Source: CAYYNQ01 sp964473105 (GTDB lineage Bacteria; Sumerlaeota; Sumerlaeia; MVZB01). From it: a stretch of DNA of 58,577 nt. Position numbers and translations under genes: made by a program. A model generated the notes under the pieces. It was given only the letters and a program-made list of their open reading frames with translations, made no database searches and had not been told where the DNA came from. Positions 8,473 through 19,349 of this stretch are shown piece after piece; the stretch's first letter is position 1; each line of letters starts with the position of its first letter. Location of the stretch: positions 1-58,577 of the forward strand of contig CAYYNQ010000085.1 of NCBI GenBank assembly GCA_964473105.1, in the 5' to 3' direction.

Positions 8473-10965
8473 ATGATCGACAAGACCCCTTATACCCCAG
8501 GAATGAGAGAGGTCCTCAAACTGTCCAAGGCCGAGGCCGGCCGATTGGGCCATGATTATATCGGCCCGGAACACTACCTGCTGGGAATCATCCGCAAGGG
8601 CGATGGCTTGGCCATCCAAGCCCTGATGAATCTCGATGTCGATCTCGAGGACGTCAAAATGGAACTAGAGAGAAGGGTTGAGGTTGGCAAGGGCCCAACC
8701 GTGGGCCTGTTCTCACCCAATGCTGATGCCAAGCGGGTCCTTGAAACCTCCAAGCAGATCGCAAATGAGATGAAACACGGCTGGGTCGGGACGGAACACC
8801 TGCTCCTGTCCCTGATCAAAGAGGACAATACCCTAGCCAGCAAGTGCCTCAGCCATTATGGCGTCGATTATGACAAGGCCTGCAAGGAAGTCGTCCAGGT
8901 TATCGAGGGAAGCAACACCGGATCGGGAAAATCCAAGGATAATTATGAAAAAAAGAGCAAAACCCCTGCACTGGATATGTTTGGACGCGACCTGACACAG
9001 TTGGCTCGTGAGAACAAGTTGGATCCGGTCATCGGCCGAGAAGAAGAGATAGAGCGCATCCTTCAGGTACTCTGTCGCCGAACCAAAAATAACCCTATTC
9101 TGTTGGGTGATCCCGGAGTGGGGAAAACGGCGATCGTTGAAGGCCTTGCCCAGAAAATCGTCAATGATGATATCCCGGAACTGCTGGCCAATAAACGCCT
9201 CATCTCCCTCGACCTTGCGGCAGTCGTCGCGGGGACAAAATACCGTGGACAGTTCGAGGAACGACTTAAGGCCATCATGCAGGAAATTCGCCGTAACCCG
9301 AATGTCTTGATCTTTATTGATGAGTTGCACACCCTCATCGGCGCTGGAGCGGCCGAGGGTGCGATCGATGCCTCCAATATGCTGAAACCGGCCCTATCCC
9401 GCGGCGAAATCCAGTGCATTGGGGCGACAACACTTGAAGAATACCGTAAACATATCGAGAAAGACGGTGCTCTAGAACGCAGATTCCAGTCAATCATCAT
9501 CAACCCGCCTTCCCTGGAACAAACCATATCAATTCTTAAGGGCCTGAGGAGCCGGTATGAGGACCACCACTCTGTCGTAATCACCGACGAAGCGGTCGAC
9601 ACGGCAGTTCGTCTCACAGACCGTTACGTCACCGAGCGTCACCTTCCTGACAAGGCCATTGATGTGATTGACGAGGCAGGCGCACGCGCCCGGCTTCTAG
9701 CCAACATCAAGCCTCAGGCTATCAAGGATCTTGAAAAGCAGGCCGTGGACATTGAGGACAGAATTCACGAACTTGTTGAGAAACAGGAGTTCGAGAAGTG
9801 CCAGGAATTAAAGGACGACAAGGAAGATATTCTCAAGAAGATATCCGAGGCCAAAGAGTCCTGGAAAGAAGCCAGTAAATCCAACGCGGACAAGCAGATA
9901 TTGGGTGAAAAGGATATTTCCTACATCGTGTCCAAATGGACCGGTGTTCCCGTGATGCGTCTTGAGGAGGAGGAAACCCAGCGACTGATGCACATGGAAG
10001 AGGACCTGACCAAGCGGGTCGTCAGCCAGTCGGATGCAATTCAGGCGATTGCCAAGGCCATTCGCAGGGCACGCTCCGGAATGAAGGATCCCAAACGCCC
10101 CGCCGGCAGCTTCTTGTTTCTGGGACCCACCGGGGTGGGCAAAACAGAGCTTGCCAAAACCCTCGCTGAGTTCCTTTTTGGCGATGAAGAATCGCTGATT
10201 CGTATAGATATGAGTGAATACATGGAAAAATATTCAGTCAGCCGCCTGCTGGGAGCTCCTCCTGGCTACGTCGGCTACGAGGAGGGCGGTCAATTGACTG
10301 AAAAGGTCAGGTTGAAACCCTACTCGGTCGTATTACTGGATGAAATTGAAAAGGCCCACCCGGATGTCTATAGCCTGCTTCTGCAAGTGTTGGATGATGG
10401 CCGCCTCACCGACAGCTGGGGACATGTCGTCGACTTCAGGAACACGGTCCTGATCCTGACCAGTAATGTCGGCACACGCCGACTCAAGAAATCCGGGACA
10501 CTCGGATTCCAGAGTGGTGACGAAATGCTTAATTATGAGGGGTTGAAGTCCAAGGTGCTCTCTGAAATGAGAAAGGTTTTCAACCCGGAATTTCTCAACC
10601 GACTGGACGAAACAATTGTCTTTCGATCGCTGGAGAAGACCGATATTGAAAGAATCATTGAAATCATGATTGATCGGCTAAACGATCGACTTGTTGACCG
10701 TGGGATTGTTGTCCACATGGATGATGAGGCGAAGATATTTCTCGTTGATGAGGGATACGACAGTGAATACGGTGCTCGGCCGATGCGACGGGCCATCCAG
10801 CGCCATATCGAGGATCCCCTCAGTTCCGATATGATTTCAGGGAATATCCCCGATGGATCCGATATCTACTGTACATTGAACAAGAATGGGGAGCAGTTGG
10901 ATTTCGAGGTCAAGTCCAATACTTCACCCACAACCGTCGGGGCTCAGGGCGGTAATGATGAGTAA
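8473..10965 (+). CDS. clpC: ATP-dependent Clp protease ATPase subunit ClpC
   Basis: ClpC is a hexameric AAA+ unfoldase that feeds substrates, including arginine-phosphorylated proteins, to ClpP. Visible in order are two Clp-N repeats (to about residue 145), AAA-1 with Walker A GDPGVGKTAI (about 208) and IFIDELHTLIGAG, a middle domain with a UVR-like helix pair (IHELVEKQEFEKCQELKDD), AAA-2 with GPTGVGKTEL and LLGAPPGYVGYEEGGQ, and a C-terminal D2-small domain. An LGF tripeptide (in SGTLGFQSGD) sits where ClpP-docking loops lie, so it is a protease partner rather than a ClpB-type disaggregase. ATG 8473 is chosen because AGGAGG lies 6 bases upstream; an upstream in-frame TTG adds 14 unlikely residues. 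Length is 830 residues. Confidence 0.96.
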   Translation: MIDKTPYTPGMREVLKLSKAEAGRLGHDYIGPEHYLLGIIRKGDGLAIQALMNLDVDLEDVKMELERRVEVGKGPTVGLFSPNADAKRVLETSKQIANEMKHGWVGTEHLLLSLIKEDNTLASKCLSHYGVDYDKACKEVVQVIEGSNTGSGKSKDNYEKKSKTPALDMFGRDLTQLARENKLDPVIGREEEIERILQVLCRRTKNNPILLGDPGVGKTAIVEGLAQKIVNDDIPELLANKRLISLDLAAVVAGTKYRGQFEERLKAIMQEIRRNPNVLIFIDELHTLIGAGAAEGAIDASNMLKPALSRGEIQCIGATTLEEYRKHIEKDGALERRFQSIIINPPSLEQTISILKGLRSRYEDHHSVVITDEAVDTAVRLTDRYVTERHLPDKAIDVIDEAGARARLLANIKPQAIKDLEKQAVDIEDRIHELVEKQEFEKCQELKDDKEDILKKISEAKESWKEASKSNADKQILGEKDISYIVSKWTGVPVMRLEEEETQRLMHMEEDLTKRVVSQSDAIQAIAKAIRRARSGMKDPKRPAGSFLFLGPTGVGKTELAKTLAEFLFGDEESLIRIDMSEYMEKYSVSRLLGAPPGYVGYEEGGQLTEKVRLKPYSVVLLDEIEKAHPDVYSLLLQVLDDGRLTDSWGHVVDFRNTVLILTSNVGTRRLKKSGTLGFQSGDEMLNYEGLKSKVLSEMRKVFNPEFLNRLDETIVFRSLEKTDIERIIEIMIDRLNDRLVDRGIVVHMDDEAKIFLVDEGYDSEYGARPMRRAIQRHIEDPLSSDMISGNIPDGSDIYCTLNKNGEQLDFEVKSNTSPTTVGAQGGNDE

Positions 10966-11035
10966 ATTATCGGGAATGGGTCAATGCCCGGCGAGACCGC
11001 TTTGGCCCGGCCCGTGTCTTGCCACGTTTCCTCAA

Positions 11036-11057
11036 AAGCCAATCCCGTATTTGGCTT
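11036..11057. terminator. Weak hairpin between convergent clpC and oppF-like genes
   Basis: AAGCCAA / TTGGCTT form a 7-bp stem around 8 bases in the gap between the convergent genes. There is no clear T tract, so this is tentative. A run of nine G follows at 11092-11100. Confidence 0.3.
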
Positions 11058-11201
11058 GATGGGCCGGTGTCACTCGGAGCCAGCCTTAAACGGGGGGGGG
11101 TATTGATTCCGGGTATTCGGACTGCATCTCAATCATATTGTGGAGATTCGCCCAAGTTGATTTTCGGGGAGACTTTGCGCAGATGCATCGGGTCCTATTA
11201 T

Positions 11202-12263
11202 TTACCCGGTTGCTTCTTGGTCGTAAAGGAGACAAGCCACGCTTCGGCCCCTGCCATGATCACTCAATTTTGGGGCCTCAGTCCTACATCGCTCCATGAC
11301 CTTCGGGCATCGGGTATGAAAGGGACATCCGGCGGGTGGGTTGATCGGGCTTGGAACATCGCCATCAAGAAAAATACGTTTACGCCCGGTGTCAGGCTCC
11401 ATTCTAGGGATGGCGTTCAGCAGGGCTTCGGTGTACGGGTGTGCAGGCGAGTTGAAAACGTCACTTGTGTTCCCGATCTCCACAAGTTTTCCGAGGTACA
11501 TCACGGCAACCCTGTGGCTGATATGGCCGACAACTGAGAGATCGTGGCTGATGAACAGAAATGAAAGCCTGTGCCTTTCACGAAGTTCCTCCAGGAGGTT
11601 GATCACCTGGGCTTGAATCGAGACATCAAGCGCTGATACAGGTTCATCTGCAATGATCAACTCGGGTTCAACCGCGAGGGCCCGTGCTATCCCTACCCGT
11701 TGACGCTGCCCGCCGCTGAGTTCATGGGGATAACGCTGAGCGATCTCCGCAGACAGGCCACAGTCGACCAGTAATTCCGCCACCCTTTCACCGCGATTGG
11801 TCCTAGCCAGGCCATGGATCTTCAAAGCCTCGCCTACGATTGAGCCCACGGTCATCCTGGGATTGAGCGAGCTGTAGGGATCCTGGAAGATCATCTGCAT
11901 ACGTCTACGATAAGGCAACATTCTACGTAACGGGATATCCAGCAGGTTCTCTGAGTCATGCAACTGCACGAAACCCTCTGTAGGCTGAAGCAACCGGATA
12001 ATCAACCGACCCAGAGTTGTCTTTCCGCAACCGGACTCACCGACAAGACCCAACGTCTCTCCCGGTTCAAGCTCGAGATCCACCCCATCCACAGCTTTCA
12101 AGATCTGCGTTGAACCGCTGAACAAGCCCGGTGCCTTCAGTTCAAAATGTTTCTTGAGGCCAAGAACCCTCAATAGGCTACCACCGGAACCTGCAGGAGA
12201 ATCCCCGGGCCCAGGTTGGGCGGGCTTAACATCCGGCATCGGTGTTTTGTACGCTTCACTCAT
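11202..12263 (-). CDS. Oligopeptide/dipeptide ABC transporter ATP-binding protein (OppF/DppF type)
   Basis: A cytoplasmic ATPase subunit that powers peptide (or nickel/sugar) import. It shows Walker A GESGCGKTT near residue 80, a Q-loop IFQDPYSSLNPRMTVG, the LSGGQRQRVGIARAL signature, Walker B LIIADEPVSALD and, after the ATPase core, the Cys-containing C-terminal region (PPAGCPFHTRCP) typical of the OppD/OppF subgroup. The start ATG at 12263 is preceded by a GGGGGG tract. A longer frame from 12356 would add 31 unrelated residues. No OppA, B, C or D gene is adjacent, so it is an orphan subunit in this window; the rest of the transporter may be elsewhere. Confidence 0.92.
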   Translation of the reverse strand: MSEAYKTPMPDVKPAQPGPGDSPAGSGGSLLRVLGLKKHFELKAPGLFSGSTQILKAVDGVDLELEPGETLGLVGESGCGKTTLGRLIIRLLQPTEGFVQLHDSENLLDIPLRRMLPYRRRMQMIFQDPYSSLNPRMTVGSIVGEALKIHGLARTNRGERVAELLVDCGLSAEIAQRYPHELSGGQRQRVGIARALAVEPELIIADEPVSALDVSIQAQVINLLEELRERHRLSFLFISHDLSVVGHISHRVAVMYLGKLVEIGNTSDVFNSPAHPYTEALLNAIPRMEPDTGRKRIFLDGDVPSPINPPAGCPFHTRCPKVMERCRTEAPKLSDHGRGRSVACLLYDQEATG

Positions 12264-12646
12264 GGTCAACCCCCCAGTTTCACCAGGGTCTTCGCTTCCG
12301 CATGAACTCGTGTCCGTCCAAAAGGGCCTGACATTCCACAGGCCATCCCGCCCCAAGCGTCTCTGCCTCCGGAGCTATTCACCCGGGAAGTGAAAAAGTC
12401 ATCTGTCATCATATTGCATGCAGGATAATCCATTTTGCCTGACCCACAATCTGTATCACCAGTTGCTCGATCGGTTTCGACTCAGGCTGGGAATGATCAG
12501 GGATATTATGAAGTTCACACATCAGATAAGCAAGAAACACCAAAAATTTTCTTCACAGTCCGCTCCCTCGTCTGGCAGAATCATCTTGGTCGAACCCTAC
12601 GGGGCGGCCTTCCTTAATATCCTTTCAGGACCGGTTGTATATATCG
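12264..12646. other. Divergent intergenic region, oppF-like / fabI
   Basis: About 380 bases separate the divergent starts. Short open frames here have no recognisable product. Promoters for both genes are expected, but I cannot identify a convincing pair of boxes. Confidence 0.5.
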
Positions 12647-13426
12647 ATGGGCGTGCTAGATGGTAAAAAAGGGGTCGTTCTGGGTATTGCGAATTCCCGT
12701 TCGATCGGTTGGCACATTGCACGTGCCGCAAACAATGCCGGTGCGCACCTTGCCTTCAACTACCAGAATGAACGCCTTGAGGACGGTGTCAGGAAACTGG
12801 CTGACAGTCTCTCGAATCCCGTGGCGGTGCTCCCCTGCGATCTCACAGACGACAAGCAGGTCGACCGGTTCTTTGAGGAGGCGGGGGCGGGCTTCGACGG
12901 CCAGCTGGATTTTCTCGTTCACTCAGTTGCATTTGCGAATCGTGAAGATCTTGATGGAAGATTTGTTGATACATCACGTGATGGCTTCAGGCTTGCTCTT
13001 GAGGTCAGCTGCTTCACCCTTGTCGCTGCGGCGAAGAGGGCTTTGCCCTTGATGCAGGCGTCGGGTGGGGGTTCCATCATCACCCTGAGTTACTACGGTG
13101 CGGAAAAAGTGGTCCGGAACTACAATATCATGGGTGTCGCCAAAGCAGCGCTGGAATGCACCGTGCGGTATCTTTCGGCAGACCTTGGCCCTGACAATGT
13201 GCGTGTCAATGCCATCTCCGCAGGCCCCATCAAGACCCTGGCTGCGCGGGGGATCTCCGGTTTTGGGGAGATCCTGAAGGTGGTTGAGGAAAAGACACCC
13301 CTCAGAAGAAACATCACTCCTGATGAAGTCGCCCGTACAGCCGTGTTTCTCAGTTCGGGGGAAGGCGGCGGAATCACCGGCGAAACAATTTATGTCGATG
13401 CCGGGTACCATGTTCTGGGCCTTTGA
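12647..13426 (+). CDS. fabI: Enoyl-[acyl-carrier-protein] reductase FabI
   Basis: FabI carries out the last reduction in each cycle of type II fatty acid elongation using NAD(P)H. The protein is a short-chain dehydrogenase of 259 residues with the FabI-specific nucleotide-binding start (GIANSRSIGWHIA instead of the classic TGxxxGIG), HSVAFA near residue 92, LSYYGAEKVVRNYNIMGVAK with catalytic Tyr159 and Lys166, and ISAGPIKTLAARGI. ATG 12647 is the natural start, as it gives MGVLDGKKG. The upstream TTG frame adds only four residues. A good intrinsic terminator follows. It is the conserved FabI type rather than FabK, FabL or FabV. Confidence 0.95.
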   Translation: MGVLDGKKGVVLGIANSRSIGWHIARAANNAGAHLAFNYQNERLEDGVRKLADSLSNPVAVLPCDLTDDKQVDRFFEEAGAGFDGQLDFLVHSVAFANREDLDGRFVDTSRDGFRLALEVSCFTLVAAAKRALPLMQASGGGSIITLSYYGAEKVVRNYNIMGVAKAALECTVRYLSADLGPDNVRVNAISAGPIKTLAARGISGFGEILKVVEEKTPLRRNITPDEVARTAVFLSSGEGGGITGETIYVDAGYHVLGL

Positions 13427-13444
13427 AACGGAAACCCTGATGCC

Positions 13445-13479
13445 GATTCAGGCTGTCACAACCCTGCCTGAATCTTTCT
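13445..13479 (+). terminator. Intrinsic terminator after fabI
   Basis: A perfect 9-bp stem GATTCAGGC / GCCTGAATC with a 12-base loop is followed by TTTCT. It begins 18 bases after the fabI stop. Confidence 0.7.
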
Positions 13480-13554
13480 GACGGGACGACCACCCGGCCT
13501 GCCCACAAGACATCGGGCGGCCTTAATCTTGCCCATCGTGTTGCAGGTCGCTTC

Positions 13555-14301
13555 ATGTCACCGTTTCACCCCACATACCAGACCAATATCAACCCTCCAA
13601 AACCAATGCATGATCCACTTGTTTCAATCATCATACCAATCTACAATGAAATTGGCCTGATCAGGCCGGTCCTCCAACGTGTTCGCGCACAGAATTTCCG
13701 CAAACAACTCATTCTTGTGGATGATCATTCGGTCGATGGCACGTGGGAATACCTAAAGGCCGAGGAAATGAATCGCGAGGACACCATCGTCTTGCGGCAT
13801 GATAAAAACATCGGAAAAGGCTATGCAATCCGTACCGGCCTGAAATATGTCGAGGGAGAAATCGTTCTTATCCAGGATGCAGACATGGAATACAGGCCGG
13901 AGCAACTGCCCGGCCTGATCCAGCCGATCATTGATGGACAGGCCCGGGTTGTATATGGGTCCCGATTCATGGGCACGGTCAAGGACATGAAATTACCCAA
14001 CCGTATTGCGAACCTGATTCTGGCACGGATCGCCTCCATCCTTTACGGGCAAAGGATCACCGATGAGGCGACCGCCTACAAGGTCTTTCACCGGGAGGTT
14101 ATTGATGCTGTCAAACTGAATTGCAGGCGGTTTGAATTCTGCCCCGAGGTCACCGCCAAGGTCCGCAAGAATGGCGAGAGAATTCTCGAATTACCGGTTT
14201 CGTTTGAAGCAAGGACGTGGGAAGAAGGCAAAAAAATATGCTGGCCCGATTTCATCGAGGCAGTATGGATTCTCCTCAAATACCGGTTTATACGGGACTG
14301 A
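13555..14301 (+). CDS. Family 2 glycosyltransferase (dolichyl-phosphate-mannose-synthase-like)
   Basis: A GT-A fold glycosyltransferase that probably transfers a sugar from a nucleotide donor to a polyprenyl phosphate or a growing glycan. Typical elements are VSIIIPIYNEIGLI at about residue 22, LVDDHSVDGTWEYL, LRHDKNIGKGYAIRTGL, the metal-binding DAD equivalent in VLIQDADMEYRPEQL, and VYGSRFMG. At 248 residues it ends soon after the catalytic domain with no C-terminal membrane helices. An internal ATG at 13606, just before the domain, is an alternative start. It follows the fabI terminator and is probably transcribed on its own. The substrate is unknown. Confidence 0.88.
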   Translation: MSPFHPTYQTNINPPKPMHDPLVSIIIPIYNEIGLIRPVLQRVRAQNFRKQLILVDDHSVDGTWEYLKAEEMNREDTIVLRHDKNIGKGYAIRTGLKYVEGEIVLIQDADMEYRPEQLPGLIQPIIDGQARVVYGSRFMGTVKDMKLPNRIANLILARIASILYGQRITDEATAYKVFHREVIDAVKLNCRRFEFCPEVTAKVRKNGERILELPVSFEARTWEEGKKICWPDFIEAVWILLKYRFIRD

Positions 14302-14620
14302 TCAACCATCTTGTGGCGACCTGTCGGATGGTTTTGATCCTCCCGGCCTGATACATTTTCCATCGATGCCGTGATATCCGGGTCATAAAGATACACGTCT
14401 CCCCGCCGACCCACCCGGGAACTGCACGAAAAATACTCCTCATAATTAACATATATAATTAATAATATTATATTTACGTTGATATTTAGTGATCTGCAGG
14501 CTGCATGGCATGGGCTTTGCTCGTATTCATTCGTAAATCCTATCTGAGGGTAGGTACATAAATAATTCCCATCGTTTTTGAGACAGGGAATAAAAATAGA
14601 AAATGGAGGATTGAAGGACC
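14302..14620. promoter_or_regulatory. Upstream region of groESL
   Basis: This 319-base gap contains a strongly AT-rich block (about 14446-14490) that probably includes the groESL promoter. I looked for a CIRCE operator (TTAGCACTC-N9-GAGTGCTAA) and did not see one, so HrcA control through CIRCE is not supported here. Confidence 0.4.
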
Positions 14621-14911
14621 ATGGCGCTCAAACCTCTTGGCGATCGAGTGATCGTCGAACGGATTGAAGACGACGTCCAAAAATCACCGGGCGGCATTAT
14701 CATCCCCGACACGGCAAAGGAGAAGCCCCAAAAAGGCAAGATCATTGCAGTCGGAGAGGGCAAAAAGGATGATGATGGCAAACGAATTCCGATGGACGTT
14801 GTCGAAGGCGATATCGTGATTTTCGGTAAATATTCCGGCACGGATGTCAAAGTTGACGGCAGTGAGTACCTCGTGATGCACGAGTCTGATATCATCGCCA
14901 AGGAGGCCTGA
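14621..14911 (+). CDS. groES: Co-chaperonin GroES
   Basis: GroES caps the GroEL folding chamber as a heptamer. The 96-residue protein has normal length and the family pattern: LKPLGDRVIVERIE at the start, the mobile loop KSPGGIIIPDTAKEKPQKGKI (residues about 19-40) that binds GroEL, and the closing EYLVMHESDIIAKEA. The ATG is preceded by GGAGG about 10 bases upstream. It is followed 99 bases later by groEL, the usual operon order. Confidence 0.98.
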   Translation: MALKPLGDRVIVERIEDDVQKSPGGIIIPDTAKEKPQKGKIIAVGEGKKDDDGKRIPMDVVEGDIVIFGKYSGTDVKVDGSEYLVMHESDIIAKEA

Positions 14912-15010
14912 TGTTTCCCCGTATTTGGGAACTTTCGGGCCGTTTTCGCAGTATTCAAGTTACGATTAGACAAGGAAATAATAAAAATTCAAGGAGCTGG
15001 ATGAAGAACA

Positions 15011-16669
<1,659 letters not shown>

Positions 16670-16715
16670 CAGACCCAAAACCCTCCATGTGCGGGAAGCA
16701 CAGGCAACATCAACA

Positions 16716-16766
16716 GGCAGGGGGGGCTTCGGCCGGGTACGTACCGAAACCGATGCCCCCCCTGCC
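16716..16766. terminator. Very GC-rich hairpin between groEL and dnaK
   Basis: GGCAGGGGGGGC pairs perfectly with GCCCCCCCTGCC, and after one mismatch four more pairs (TCGG / CCGA) extend the stem. The helix is about 17 bp with a loop of about 17 bases. No T tract follows, so it may be a processing or stabilising element rather than a classic terminator. It lies 46 bases after the groEL stop and 100 bases before dnaK. Confidence 0.6.
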
Positions 16767-16866
16767 TCGTTTCATCTTGAGTGCGAAAGGGGTGATTCAG
16801 CCGGGTTGACCGGGCACTAATCCACTCGATAATTATCCGCTGTATTGAAAAAAGGTGGCAAAGGAA

Positions 16867-18801
16867 ATGGCTAAGGGAAAAGTGATAGGGATCGACCTTG
16901 GGACGACAAACTCATGCGTCGCCCTTGTTGAAGGCGGTGAACCGGAAGTCATAACCAATTCCGAGGGTGGGCGCACAACCCCGTCTGTCGTCGCATTTAC
17001 CAGTGATGGCGAACGCCTCGTGGGTCAGGTCGCGAAACGCCAAGCCGTGACGAATCCTGAAAACACGATATTCTCGGTCAAACGTTTCATGGGCCGTCGC
17101 TTCAGTGAAATCGCTGACGAACGCGGCAAGGTTCCCTATGAGGTCATGGCCGCAGATAACGGCGATGCCCATGTCCTGGCACAAGCCAGCACCTATTCGC
17201 CTCCTGAAATATCGGCACAAATACTCCAGAAAATGCGCCAGACCGCCGAGGATTATCTCGGGGAAAAGGTAGAGCAGGCCGTGATTACCGTACCTGCCTA
17301 CTTCAATGATTCCCAGAGGCAGGCTACCAAGGATGCCGGCAAGATCGCGGGACTGGAGGTTCTGCGTATCATCAATGAACCAACAGCTGCTGCGCTGGCC
17401 TACGGTCTTGAGAAGAAACATGACGAAAAAATTGCGGTATTTGACCTCGGCGGAGGCACTTTTGACATCTCCATCCTTGAACTCGGCGACGGGGTCTTCG
17501 AGGTCAAGGCCACCCACGGGGACACCCATCTGGGTGGTGATGACTTTGACCAGGTAATCATCGATTGGATGGCGGATGAATTCAAAAAGGAACAGGGAAT
17601 TGATCTGCGAGATGACCGTATGGCCCTGCAGCGACTCAAGGAGGAAAGTGAAAAGGCCAAGTGTGCACTTTCCACTTCCCTCAATTACACCATCAACCTC
17701 CCATTTGTCACCGCCGATGCAAGCGGGCCCAAACACCTTAACATGGAGTTGAGTCAGGCCAAGCTGGAAGAACTCGTCTCTCCCCTGATCGAACGAACAG
17801 CGATTCCCTGCCGGAAGGTTCTGGCTGATGCGGGGTTTTCCCCGAATGAAATCGACGAGGTTATTCTGGTCGGTGGGTCAACACGCATGCCCGCCGTGCA
17901 GGAAAAGGTAAAGGAGATTTTTGAAAAGGACCCTAGCAAGGCCGTGAACCCCGATGAAGCCGTCGCCTTGGGTGCCGCCATCCAGGGCGCCGTGCTTGCG
18001 GGGGAGGTCAGCGATGTGCTTCTGCTTGATGTGACCCCACTTAGCCTGGGCATCGAGACTCGGGGTGGTGTATTCACCCGTCTCATCGAGAGAAACACCA
18101 CAATTCCGACCAAGAAGAGTGAAATCTTCTCAACAGCCAGTGACAACCAAACTGCCGTATCCATCAACGTGCTGCAGGGTGAACGTGACATGGCGGCACA
18201 TAATCGGACGCTTGGAAAATTCGATCTGTCCGGCATCCCGCCTGCTCCTATGGGTGTTCCCCAGATCGAGGTGACTTTTGATATCGATGCAAATGGTATC
18301 CTCCATGTCCACGCCAAGGATCTCGCCACAGGCAAGGACCAGAAAATACGTATCGAAGCGTCCAGCGGGCTGTCTGATGGTGAGGTCGAAGATTTAATCA
18401 AGGAGGCGGAAGCCCATGCAGATGAGGACAAGCAGAAAAAAGAGGAAATCACCACGCTGAACAATGCTGATTCACTTGTATACACCATCAACAAGCTACT
18501 GAATGAACAAGGCGACAAGTTGGACGACAGCGAAAAGAAGACTATTCAGGATGAACTGGAGAGCCTCAAGAAATCCATTGCGGACAAGAATCTCGATGAG
18601 GTAAAGTCCCGGACGGAAAGTCTGCAGAAAGCCTCGCATGAATTGTCCAGCAAGCTATATGAACAGGCATCGGCGGCTAACGCCCATTCACAGGCCGCCG
18701 CCGGCCCCTCAACAGATCAGCCTGGAACAGAGCAGGACGGGGAGAGCACTGACGATGTGGTGGATGCCGAGTTCGAGGTCAATGAGGAGAAAAAGGATTA
18801 A
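16867..18801 (+). CDS. dnaK: Molecular chaperone DnaK (Hsp70)
   Basis: DnaK is the main ATP-dependent Hsp70 of the cytoplasm. The nucleotide-binding domain has GIDLGTTNSCVALVEGG at the N-terminus, VITVPAYFNDSQRQATKDAG, the phosphate-2 loop FDLGGGTFDISILELG and the adenosine loop LVGGSTRMPAVQ. The linker DVLLLDVTPLSLGIET joins the beta substrate-binding domain (VLQGERDMAAHNRTLGKFDL) and a helical lid, and the tail is acidic. At 644 residues it is full length. ATG 16867 is chosen because it lies just before the core motif; GTG 16855 would add four residues. grpE and dnaJ are not next to it. A second, divergent Hsp70 with a GrpE-like partner lies at 46344-49096. Confidence 0.98.
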   Translation: MAKGKVIGIDLGTTNSCVALVEGGEPEVITNSEGGRTTPSVVAFTSDGERLVGQVAKRQAVTNPENTIFSVKRFMGRRFSEIADERGKVPYEVMAADNGDAHVLAQASTYSPPEISAQILQKMRQTAEDYLGEKVEQAVITVPAYFNDSQRQATKDAGKIAGLEVLRIINEPTAAALAYGLEKKHDEKIAVFDLGGGTFDISILELGDGVFEVKATHGDTHLGGDDFDQVIIDWMADEFKKEQGIDLRDDRMALQRLKEESEKAKCALSTSLNYTINLPFVTADASGPKHLNMELSQAKLEELVSPLIERTAIPCRKVLADAGFSPNEIDEVILVGGSTRMPAVQEKVKEIFEKDPSKAVNPDEAVALGAAIQGAVLAGEVSDVLLLDVTPLSLGIETRGGVFTRLIERNTTIPTKKSEIFSTASDNQTAVSINVLQGERDMAAHNRTLGKFDLSGIPPAPMGVPQIEVTFDIDANGILHVHAKDLATGKDQKIRIEASSGLSDGEVEDLIKEAEAHADEDKQKKEEITTLNNADSLVYTINKLLNEQGDKLDDSEKKTIQDELESLKKSIADKNLDEVKSRTESLQKASHELSSKLYEQASAANAHSQAAAGPSTDQPGTEQDGESTDDVVDAEFEVNEEKKD

Positions 18802-18806
18802 ATCTG

Positions 18807-19103
18807 ATGTCGCCAAAATCTGAAGCCGGAAGCTTACAGTCCAAGTATCTCGTGGAAGCTCAAGGTCCCGAGATCGAGGAAAAGGCCCATGATATCCTGG
18901 AAAGCCGGGAACAGAAGTATCTGATGGTCAATGTCCTCGCGCGTCGTGCCCGGGAGCTAAACCGTGGTGAACGCAGCCTTGTGGAGGTCCCCCCACCCGT
19001 ATCCCACACCGAACTGGCGCTTGAGGAAATCCGTCAAGACAAGCTTCATATCGTCCGTAGACAGACCAGCAGAGTCCTGATCAACATGATCGATAACGAA
19101 TGA
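18807..19103 (+). CDS. rpoZ: RNA polymerase omega subunit
   Basis: The omega subunit helps assemble RNA polymerase by clamping the beta-prime subunit. The 98-residue protein carries the characteristic core KYLMVNVLARRARELNRG (about residues 37-54) followed by the ELALEEIRQDKL segment of RpoZ proteins. It begins five bases after the dnaK stop, so it is almost certainly co-transcribed with dnaK. That is unusual company for rpoZ, which often follows gmk or precedes spoT. N-terminal residues 1-25 are poorly conserved. The assignment rests on the short core motif and the size. Confidence 0.82.
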   Translation: MSPKSEAGSLQSKYLVEAQGPEIEEKAHDILESREQKYLMVNVLARRARELNRGERSLVEVPPPVSHTELALEEIRQDKLHIVRRQTSRVLINMIDNE

Positions 19104-19349
19104 AAACTGAGTCCGTTGGTGATGATTTCTTGTCCGCTCTCTTCTCATTTTAGACCTGCGTCGATGGCCTGAGTGAACTCGGGGTTGCCCACCATCCTGT
19201 TCCAGGCGATCGGTTCAATTCTTCATTGCCAGAGGACGGGGGGAGGGAATATTCAGGAAATGAATTTCCTCAGACTTGACACTTTCACGCAGATTCGTTC
19301 TCATCATGGTGCTTGGAGCATATTTCACTCAAAAGGGGATCACAACAGG

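Noticed and set aside
14302..14620. CIRCE-type operator before groES
   Set aside because: I found no TTAGCACTC/GAGTGCTAA pair in the region.
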